DNA of 33,055 bases, taken from NCBI GenBank assembly GCA_002310195.1, contig DBYS01000006.1, forward strand, positions 1 through 33,055. The letters are read 5' to 3'. Source of the stretch: Bacteroidales bacterium UBA1180. Its GTDB lineage: Bacteria > Bacteroidota > Bacteroidia > Bacteroidales > Paludibacteraceae. The notes below the pieces were generated by a model. It did no database searches and was not told the DNA's origin. It was given only the letters and a program-made list of their open reading frames with translations. Position 1 is the stretch's first letter. Each line of letters opens with the position of its first letter. Position numbers and translations under genes: made by a program. Below are positions 1 to 5,400 of the stretch, piece by piece.

Positions 1-620
1 ATCGTCGTGTCCTCTGCAGCAGCCTTGCCGTATTTCTCAGCCACGAGGCTACGGATGTATGCGTGAATCTCCTGTGCCTGAGCCGGTGTAGCGGTCAGAC
101 CGGTACCGATAGCCCATACGGGTTCGTAAGCCAATGTGATGTTTGCCCACTGCTCGGCGCTCAGGTTGAATACCGAGCCTTCGAGTTGTGCCTTAACAAC
201 CTCGTTCTGCTTGTTCTCCAAGCGCTCCTCTTTCACTTCGCCGATGCAGAAGATAACCTTCAGACCGTTGGCGAGGGCGAGCTCAACCTTGTTCTTCAGG
301 ATCTCATAATCCTCATGATAGTAAGCACGGCGCTCCGAGTGACCGAGGATGCAGTACTCTGCACCTGTCGATGCTACCATGGCGGCACTAACCTCTCCGG
401 TGTATGCACCTTTGTCCTTGTCGGCGCAGTTCTCGGCAGCTACCTTGATCGGGCTGCCCTTAACCAACTCGGCTACAGTAGCCAGGTGGATGAACGGCGT
501 GCCGATAACTACGGCGCACTTGGGGTTCTTGACATCGTTCTTCAGTTGGCTTGCCAACTCAATTCCTTCTTGCAGGGTCTTGTTCATTTTCCAGTTACCT
601 GCAACCATTTTTGTTCTCAT
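1..620 (-). CDS. tpiA: Triosephosphate isomerase, 3' end cut by the window edge
   Basis: Interconverts dihydroxyacetone phosphate and glyceraldehyde 3-phosphate in cytosolic glycolysis and gluconeogenesis. Reading leftwards from the ATG at 620 gives MRTKMVAGNWKMNK, the N-terminal signature with the catalytic Asn and Lys. Further on are AAENCADKDKGAYTGEVSA, the catalytic-His segment ILGHSERR and the catalytic-Glu loop AYEPVWAIGTG. About 206 residues are present of the usual 250; the last 45 or so lie outside the window. A second in-frame ATG (MVAGNWKMNK) is possible, but Bacteroidota homologues usually carry a few extra residues. It lies 20 bp downstream of the lolA-like gene and is probably cotranscribed with it. 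Identification is secure. Confidence 0.96.
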   Translation of the reverse strand, partial: MRTKMVAGNWKMNKTLQEGIELASQLKNDVKNPKCAVVIGTPFIHLATVAELVKGSPIKVAAENCADKDKGAYTGEVSAAMVASTGAEYCILGHSERRAYYHEDYEILKNKVELALANGLKVIFCIGEVKEERLENKQNEVVKAQLEGSVFNLSAEQWANITLAYEPVWAIGTGLTATPAQAQEIHAYIRSLVAEKYGKAAAEDTT

Positions 621-640
621 GTGATTCAATATTTAGTTTG

Positions 641-1201
641 TTATCTTATATCGTTGATGAATGCTCCTTCGGGCTTCAGGATGTATTCGCGGAGCTCGTC
701 GCTGTAGCGCAAGTTGCGGAAGAGCAGGGTAGTGGTTTTTGTGCCTTCCTTCATGACGATCGTAGCCGGTGCATAATCCTGCTTGCCGGCGGTGAGCGGT
801 TTGACCTTCATCGTGATTTTGTCGATGCCTACGCTCGCATCTTTCGGCACGAACGTTACGGTTGTCACACCTTTGGCTGTGGCCTCGGTTACTGTACATG
901 CTTCGGTCATTGCCTGGGCAAACAGCAGCGGGTTGGCTTCGTACAGTTCGTTGCGCGTCGGGTTGCTGAGTGTCAGTTCGTTGGCATCGATGTTGTACAT
1001 GTAGAGTGTCGAACCGTCGTAGGCAGCTTGTGTGCCGAACGCCTCAAGCGTGAACTGCTCGCCGTGCATAGTCATCGAACCGGTGTACGAGATCGGCTGT
1101 GCTGTCTGTTGCTGCACGGTAATCGTAAAATCCGTGCTCATCGTCTTCTGCCCAAGCAGAGCAAACAGCGATTGCAGTACTGTCAGTAGTATAATCTTCA
1201 T
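641..1201 (-). CDS. LolA-like periplasmic outer-membrane lipoprotein carrier
   Basis: A 186-residue exported protein that resembles the LolA-like proteins of Bacteroidota, periplasmic chaperones that carry lipoproteins from the inner to the outer membrane. A short hydrophobic N-terminus (MKIILLTVLQSLFALL) acts as signal peptide. The rest alternates short beta strands, as in the open LolA barrel: ISYTGSMTMHGEQFTLEAFG, then a strand reading YDGSTLYMYN. C-terminally, PATIVMKEGTKTTTLLF matches the late-strand region of the family. Overall similarity is low, as is usual for LolA, so the call rests on the strand pattern, length and position. It lies upstream of tpiA in the same direction. A consensus promoter is present at 1288-1318. 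In many Bacteroidetes a lolA-like gene sits directly after ftsK; here the two are separated by about 4 kb containing accessory genes. Confidence 0.7.
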   Translation of the reverse strand: MKIILLTVLQSLFALLGQKTMSTDFTITVQQQTAQPISYTGSMTMHGEQFTLEAFGTQAAYDGSTLYMYNIDANELTLSNPTRNELYEANPLLFAQAMTEACTVTEATAKGVTTVTFVPKDASVGIDKITMKVKPLTAGKQDYAPATIVMKEGTKTTTLLFRNLRYSDELREYILKPEGAFINDIR

Positions 1202-1287
1202 AAGCGTACAATATTTATAGCGCGGCGTTCAGCCGAACAGTCAGCAGGCGTGTGGCATCTGTGAGCACCGTTTGCCGAACGCGCCTA

Positions 1288-1318
1288 CAAAGGTACAAAA
1301 AAAATGCCAGATTTGCAA
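1288..1318 (-). promoter_or_regulatory. Bacteroidota-type promoter for the lolA-like/tpiA operon
   Basis: On the minus strand the -7 box TACCTTTG (1288-1295) fits TAnnTTTG. It lies exactly 20 bp from a TTG (-33 box) at 1316-1318. It is 86 bp upstream of the lolA-like start codon. Confidence 0.7.
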
Positions 1319-1418
1319 GTTTTGTGCCTATAAATTTTCAGCAAACCGATTTTTTTTCACATCTGCCTTCTAAACCCCCGAAAATGCAAACCCGATTTGC
1401 ACTTTTTGCAGAAACAGA

Positions 1419-1458
1419 CATAGTATTTGCATTTTTACACTACTATGTATTGCATAGT
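1419..1458. promoter_or_regulatory. Three inverted half-sites over the pspC promoter, candidate PadR operator
   Basis: CATAGTA (1419-1425) is the exact reverse complement of TACTATG (1441-1447), 15 bp away. A third half-site, CATAGT (1453-1458), forms ACTATG-TATTG-CATAGT with the second. The second/third pair brackets the -33 TTG at 1450-1452, so a bound protein would block RNA polymerase. The operon encodes a PadR-family repressor, and these commonly autoregulate through inverted repeats. Assignment to this PadR is inference. Confidence 0.5.
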
Positions 1459-1480
1459 TCTGAAAAATGTAGTATCTTTG
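1450..1480 (+). promoter_or_regulatory. Bacteroidota-type promoter for pspC-padR-GIN operon
   Basis: TTG (1450-1452), a 20-bp spacer, then TATCTTTG (1473-1480) match the Bacteroidota -33/-7 consensus. The expected transcript would have a leader of about 135 nt before the pspC ATG at 1625. Confidence 0.75.
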
Positions 1481-1624
1481 CAGTCGCATTCGGCAAGGTT
1501 GTTGCACAAATGCTGCGTGGCGGCATAAAAGAGAAGGAGAGCAACAAATCAGGCATAGTCGCAAATCAGTAACAAAACAAATCTGTAAAGAATTAAAAAA
1601 CAAAATCTATAAATATATTGTATT

Positions 1625-1825
1625 ATGGAAACAAAGAAACTAACCCGCAGTAATGACAAGTTGTTGGCAGGCGTTTGCGCCGGTATCGCCGAGTATTTTG
1701 ACATCGATCCGACGCTGGTGCGCGTAAGTTATGTAGCATTGTCGTTCTTCTTCGCAGGTTTCCCGGGCTTGCTGCTGTACATCATCCTGATGATTATCAT
1801 GCCGCAAAAGGAGACTATGGAGTAA
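1625..1825 (+). CDS. pspC: PspC-domain membrane protein
   Basis: A 66-residue protein that is almost entirely one PspC domain. It opens with KKLTRSNDKLLAGVCAGIAE, the family signature (K-L-x-R-S-x2-D, then GVCxGIAEYF), followed by DIDPTLVRVSY and a hydrophobic segment from about residue 40 to 62, ending MPQKE. PspC proteins sit in the inner membrane and take part in phage-shock or envelope-stress responses; a stand-alone domain of this size is common in Bacteroidota. It is first in an operon with a PadR regulator 25 bp downstream and a GIN-domain membrane protein, which suggests a membrane-stress module. Identification of the domain is secure; the stress signal is unknown. Confidence 0.93.
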   Translation: METKKLTRSNDKLLAGVCAGIAEYFDIDPTLVRVSYVALSFFFAGFPGLLLYIILMIIMPQKETME

Positions 1826-1850
1826 TTAACCGCAAGATCCACTAAGCCGT

Positions 1851-2171
1851 ATGGTAGAGAACATCAAAAGCCAAATGCGCAAAGGAGTATTGGAGTATTG
1901 CATCCTGTCGATCATCAGTAGGCAGGAAGTATATACGTCCGATATTCTGGAAGCGCTGCGCAAGGCGGATCTGCTGGTGGTGGAAGGGACGTTGTATCCG
2001 TTGCTGTCCAGGCTGAAGAACAACGGACTGCTCAAGTACCGCTGGCAGGAATCCACTGATGGGCCGCCGCGCAAGTATTTTACCCTGACCGACGAAGGGC
2101 AGGAGATATTAGCCGCACTCAACGAGGAGTGGGGAACAATAAGTAAAGCAATCAGCAAAATCACAAAATAA
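1851..2171 (+). CDS. PadR-family transcriptional repressor
   Basis: A 106-residue winged-helix regulator of the compact PadR (PadR-s2-like) type. It reads MVENIKSQMRKGVLEYCILS at the start, then YTSDILEALRKADLLVVEGT, and the wing segment LYPLLSRLKNNGLLKYRW. The recognition helix and wing (TLYPLLSRLKNNGLL) are the family hallmark, and PPRKYFTLTDEGQE is the conserved beta-wing. PadR proteins usually bind inverted repeats as dimers and repress their own operon and membrane or transport genes. The inverted half-sites at 1419-1458 are candidate operators. The stop overlaps the next start (TAATG at 2169-2173), so the downstream membrane gene is translationally coupled to it. Ligand unknown. Confidence 0.93.
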   Translation: MVENIKSQMRKGVLEYCILSIISRQEVYTSDILEALRKADLLVVEGTLYPLLSRLKNNGLLKYRWQESTDGPPRKYFTLTDEGQEILAALNEEWGTISKAISKITK

Positions 2172-3388
2172 TGAAACTCACACGTTCAATCAATCTGCAA
2201 GGCGTTGTGTTCACCATCGACGAGGACGCCTATCAACTGCTCAAGGATTATCTGTCGGACATCGAGAGCCGTCTGCCCATCGATGAGAAAAAAGATGTGA
2301 TGGATGACCTGGAGAGCCGCATAGCCGAACTGCTGCAGTCGGCACTATTCGCGCAGAAAGTGGAATCAGTAACCATCGAAATGATATGGGATGTGCGTGC
2401 GCGTATAGGCGAACCCGACGCGTTCGGCGAGAACAAACGTCCCGTAATCAAACGCGAGCGTATCAACCGACAAGGTATAGGGCGCGTCATATCTATCGTG
2501 CTCAAGGCTATACTGATTATTATTGCCATTCAGGTGTTGTTTCCTGTTTTGGCAGTTGTTTTTGCCCTGCTGATGGCGTTCTTCGGCATCAGTATCGGCG
2601 GAATGGCTCTGGTTCCTGCCTTGGGCTTCGAACTGTTTGGCGGCAGCACAGCCTGGACATGGGTTCTGTGCCTGTCAGTTATAGCGGCGCTGGTGATGCC
2701 CGTGTATATGATTGTGCATTGGATTGTCAAGTACAGTCGCGAACGCAAGCACCCGAGCCTGCGGTTCTGGATCATCTCGCTGCTGATCTGGCTGCTGTCG
2801 TTGGGCGGCTTGATTGCTTCGGCTGCCAAAGCGTTGCAGGTGAACGGCACGGATCTGGTTACTGTGATGGAGACAATTGACGAATGGGATGATGAGGACG
2901 GCAATCTTATCCGCGAGGTGCGGGAGGTCGAACCGTTTAACGCCATCGATGCATCCGGTGCAGTGAAACTCGAAGTAAATGTAGGCGAACCGCAGGCGGT
3001 GAATGTTCGCTATGCACAGTCAGGATCGGTAACAACCGAAGTAGTTGACGGCGTGCTGAAAGTACGCGGCGTGGATAATCACCGCGGCAAAGCCGTGATC
3101 AGCGTTCCTTCGCTGGAGGCAATCAACCTCACCGGTGCCAGTCGTGCGGATGTTCACGGATTAACCGACGAGTTGCGCGCGGAGATCAACGGTGCCAGCA
3201 AACTCGATGCCGATGACCTGTGGGTGAAGAACATGCGTATCAACGTCAGTGGTGCCAGCAAGGCGGAAGTGAACGTCACCGACTCGCTCTGGGCGCAAGC
3301 CAACGGTGCCAGCAAGATTGAGTACAAAGGCAATCCGGCAGTACAACAATCCATCAGCCTCGGTGCCAGTAAGATTAAGAGGGAGTGA
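2171..3388 (+). CDS. Membrane protein with C-terminal GIN (DUF2807) beta-helix domain
   Basis: A 405-residue protein. The N-terminal ~100 residues (beginning MKLTRSINLQGVVFTIDEDA) match the cytosolic domain that in Bacteroidota usually precedes PspC domains. Three hydrophobic stretches follow, at about 103-140, 160-186 and 198-220. The C-terminal ~180 residues form a GIN/DUF2807-type repeat domain, probably periplasmic, starting near EVEPFNAIDASGAVKLEV. A GAS(K/R) motif recurs at residues 322, 341, 361, 379 and 398, a spacing of 18-20 residues that suggests successive turns of a right-handed beta helix. It is translationally coupled to padR, and pspC is the first gene. The set may form one PspC-type sensor split over two polypeptides. 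Exact function is unknown. Confidence 0.85.
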   Translation: MKLTRSINLQGVVFTIDEDAYQLLKDYLSDIESRLPIDEKKDVMDDLESRIAELLQSALFAQKVESVTIEMIWDVRARIGEPDAFGENKRPVIKRERINRQGIGRVISIVLKAILIIIAIQVLFPVLAVVFALLMAFFGISIGGMALVPALGFELFGGSTAWTWVLCLSVIAALVMPVYMIVHWIVKYSRERKHPSLRFWIISLLIWLLSLGGLIASAAKALQVNGTDLVTVMETIDEWDDEDGNLIREVREVEPFNAIDASGAVKLEVNVGEPQAVNVRYAQSGSVTTEVVDGVLKVRGVDNHRGKAVISVPSLEAINLTGASRADVHGLTDELRAEINGASKLDADDLWVKNMRINVSGASKAEVNVTDSLWAQANGASKIEYKGNPAVQQSISLGASKIKRE

Positions 3389-3405
3389 AAGAGGTGCGTT
3401 TGAAT

Positions 3406-3449
3406 CACACAATAATCACACAATAATCACGCAATAATCACCCAATAAA
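3406..3449. repeat. Four tandem 11-bp repeats
   Basis: Units CACACAATAAT (3406-3416), an identical copy (3417-3427), CACGCAATAAT (3428-3438) and CACCCAATAAA (3439-3449). They lie just after the stop codon of the GIN-domain gene and before its terminator hairpin, so they would be in the 3' untranslated RNA. Confidence 0.9.
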
Positions 3450-3527
3450 CCTTCTATGCACTCCCGATGCACAAATGGATTGCGGGCGATGCGTGGCGGA
3501 GAAAAAGGCGAGAGAAATCAAGAATAC

Positions 3528-3564
3528 CAAACACCGAGGTAGCGCAGTGCTATCTCGGTGTTTG
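3528..3564 (+). terminator. Terminator hairpin of the pspC operon
   Basis: CAAACACCGAGGTAGC (3528-3543) pairs with GCTATCTCGGTGTTTG (3549-3564) around the 5-nt loop GCAGT, with a single G-T wobble. A short T-rich stretch follows on the plus strand. The stem is strong enough to act in either direction. Confidence 0.75.
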
Positions 3565-3666
3565 TTTGCAAGTAATCTTCTGTGAACTCGCTCCAGCGAT
3601 TCGCAGCCCCAAACATTTATCTCACCTCCACGCCTTGGATAGAGTAAGGGGGGATATAAACCTCAT

Positions 3667-4356
3667 TCACTTGTTTGTAACTAATTTCAAGAAAAATTGA
3701 CTATCTTTAGTGTCACGTATAGTCCCATCTTGAATTTTATCAACAAGTACATTTATTTGCTCCTGTGATAAAACGTCATCTTTTACCCCGCTTATGAATG
3801 AGGAAAATCTATTTTTGAAATCGCTAGTGTTTAGTGTAATCAATTTTGTCGCGCCATAGTCTGTGAATTTTATTGTAAACATGGCAAAACTTGTACTTAT
3901 TGAATAAACAACGACTTCGTATTTCCCATAGTCCAAATTATATTTCTCAATCATAGCCATCATATCGTTATAGATACCGCTATCCGTCAGATAATAGGTA
4001 CCTGCAGTATTAGCTAGTTTTCCTACTCCTAATATCGCAGCACGTCCTTTTGAGGCAACGTAAAAATCATATCCTTCTAAATTGAATTCCGACTTCTCAA
4101 CCATAATGGCTTCCTTTAGATTCTTCAGACTAGACATAACATCGTCCACACTTTTTCCAAGACTAAGATGGACATTCGTATCTTCGTATTGGTTATCACT
4201 GCTTACAATCATATCATATTCTCCTGTTTCTGTATCATAGCAAATATGAGTACCAATAAACTCGAATCTTTGTTTCTTTGGTTGGATGGCTCCAATTTGA
4301 GAAAATACGTAAATGCTAACGAAGCATAGCATCAATGCTGCAATAATCTTTTTCAT
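3667..4356 (-). CDS. Hypothetical secreted protein, AT-rich
   Basis: A 229-residue protein that I do not recognise. It starts with a clear signal peptide (MKKIIAALMLCFVSIYVFSQ, probable cleavage after FSQ) and continues as a soluble, mixed alpha/beta protein with no transmembrane segment, no lipobox and no cysteine pair. A repeated theme of 'YDTETGEYDM', 'DSGIYNDMMAMIEKYNLDYG' and 'YEVVVYSISTSFAMFTIKF' hints at alternating strands and helices. Its base composition is visibly more AT-rich than the flanking ftsK and pspC operons, and codon choice is different (many TTT, AAA, ATA). This suggests more recent acquisition. It stands alone on the minus strand with a ~300-bp spacer upstream. No function is proposed. 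Confidence 0.75.
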   Translation of the reverse strand: MKKIIAALMLCFVSIYVFSQIGAIQPKKQRFEFIGTHICYDTETGEYDMIVSSDNQYEDTNVHLSLGKSVDDVMSSLKNLKEAIMVEKSEFNLEGYDFYVASKGRAAILGVGKLANTAGTYYLTDSGIYNDMMAMIEKYNLDYGKYEVVVYSISTSFAMFTIKFTDYGATKLITLNTSDFKNRFSSFISGVKDDVLSQEQINVLVDKIQDGTIRDTKDSQFFLKLVTNK

Positions 4357-4658
4357 AATTTCTATAATTTTGGTTAGTAATTAAGCATATAAAAAGTGAG
4401 CCAACTGCTACTTGGTTCATTCGGGTCTCGACTCCCATAGTCTCCAATATATGCAGAAAGCCCACGCACAGGTGAGCGTTTCGCATTTATTCAGGAAGAC
4501 TATATCAAGTTGTCGAGAAATGAATGAATCCTCAAATAAAGCAAACGCCTTTTTATGTTATGTCCTCACTTTTTTGCGCTGCTGAGTTCAGCGTTTCCGT
4601 TTAATGTCTCGAAAGCGACATGTTCTATTATCTTGTTGTGTATAAATCTTTAAATTTC
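4357..4658. other. AT-rich spacer with hairpins and a possible gene remnant
   Basis: No complete gene. Short hairpins are visible: GAGCCAA (4398-4404) with TTGGTTC (4412-4418), and CGCTG (4577-4581) with CAGCG (4589-4593). On the minus strand two overlapping frames without a good start look protein-like. One ends in SRDPNEPSSSWLTFYMLNY near 4380; the other ends in TLTCAWAFCIYWRLWESRPE near 4420. This would fit the frameshifted tail of a decayed gene or a structured non-coding element. I cannot tell which. Confidence 0.35.
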
Positions 4659-4811
4659 TTATATCTCTACAGTGAACGGGTCTACATACTTCACCACGCC
4701 GTTCTCACTGAAGATGAGCGGCGTGTTGGTGCGACGATATTCTTCCACCAAACGACGATGAGTCAGTTTTAAACCTTCGCTAACCTTGTTTTCAAGTTCT
4801 CTTTCACTCAT
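4659..4811 (-). CDS. Small protein (50 residues) paired with the zeta-like ATPase; candidate antitoxin
   Basis: A short gene below usual length cut-offs. It encodes MSERELENKVSEGLKLTHRR followed by LVEEYRRTNTPLIFSENGVV and ends KYVDPFTVEI. Its ATG overlaps the stop of the zeta-like ATPase gene in an ATGA arrangement (4808-4811), so the two are almost certainly cotranscribed and coupled. The protein has a charged N-terminal helix (residues 1-26) and then a beta-hairpin-like stretch (LIFSENGVVKYV). As I recall, small proteins of this pattern recur next to COG4185-type ATPases in Bacteroidota and Chlorobi, which suggests a partner or antitoxin, although the order here (ATPase first) differs from classical antitoxin-first modules. 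The coding call rests on coupling and composition; function is inference. Confidence 0.75.
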   Translation of the reverse strand: MSERELENKVSEGLKLTHRRLVEEYRRTNTPLIFSENGVVKYVDPFTVEI

Positions 4812-5386
4812 GTTGTTTGAATTAACTTGTTCCACATATCAGTTTCAATAATTTCTGTTTCGTCGCAAAGACTTCTTTTCCTAGCGACTATTCTTGCTGG
4901 AGTAAATGTGTTGTTATATATCATTAAGCTATCACAAATGGGCGTATAAAGGTGTATTAGATTATCTATACCTTTTTTAAATCGTCTGCGGATCACCTCT
5001 TCCTGTATGCCGTGTCCGCCTTGTCTAACGCGTTGTGCTACGCGTTGGATGGCTTGCTCGGGGCTATCCAAACAGAAGAATAGTAGATGCACCTTATACC
5101 CCAACGCTTGTGCGCGTTTGACTAATCCGACGTAAGAACGAGTGGCTAATGTCGTTTCGATAGCAAAATCCGCCGTTTGCGCCAATAACTCCTCAATTCG
5201 CGTCAACATGATTCGCGCAGCCTGCACGTCCACGGTTTCAGGCGAAAACGGAGATAACCCTCGTGCTATCTCATCGGCATTAACAAAATTTTTACACCCC
5301 AACATATCGGGCAGCAAAGTGTAGGATGCCGTAGTTTTTCCGGCACCGTTGGGACCTGCGATGATATATAGATTTGGGTGACGCAT
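4808..5386 (-). CDS. Zeta-toxin-like P-loop ATPase/kinase (COG4185 type)
   Basis: A 192-residue P-loop protein. Walker A is GPNGAGKTT at about residues 12-20, followed by NADEIARGLSPFSPE, where zeta-type kinases carry the substrate-binding Asp, and AIETTLATRSY. The pattern RVAQRVRQGGHGIQEEVIRR with RRRFKKGIDNL near residues 120-145 is typical of the 'predicted ABC-type ATPase' group related to zeta toxins. Classical zeta kinases phosphorylate UDP-N-acetylglucosamine; for this small type no substrate is established to my knowledge. It begins 14 bp after the ftsK stop in the same direction and overlaps a 50-residue gene by 4 bp. A toxin-antitoxin-like role is plausible but unproven. Confidence 0.88.
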   Translation of the reverse strand: MRHPNLYIIAGPNGAGKTTASYTLLPDMLGCKNFVNADEIARGLSPFSPETVDVQAARIMLTRIEELLAQTADFAIETTLATRSYVGLVKRAQALGYKVHLLFFCLDSPEQAIQRVAQRVRQGGHGIQEEVIRRRFKKGIDNLIHLYTPICDSLMIYNNTFTPARIVARKRSLCDETEIIETDMWNKLIQTT

Positions 5387-5400
5387 CTTAATATTTCGAC

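Larger units (their letters stand above)
1202..1624. other. Divergent intergenic region
   Basis: This AT-rich stretch between the lolA-like gene and pspC carries a promoter for each side (1288-1318 minus, 1450-1480 plus) and three related CATAGTA/TACTATG half-sites. Open frames in it (for example 1252-1572 plus and 1370-1603 minus) have no protein-like composition or recognisable family and overlap the promoters, so they are not called as genes. Confidence 0.7.

Noticed and set aside
1252..1572. Plus-strand frame upstream of pspC as a gene
   Set aside because: It spans both promoters and the operator-like repeats, and has no recognisable protein features.
3406..3449. 11-bp repeats as a CRISPR array
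   Set aside because: The units are directly adjacent without spacers and far shorter than CRISPR repeats; no cas genes are nearby.
4415..4445. tRNA fragment or attachment site (CGGGTCTCGACTCCC resembles a T-arm)
   Set aside because: The loop has an extra base relative to the T-loop consensus, there is no acceptor stem partner, and no integrase is present.
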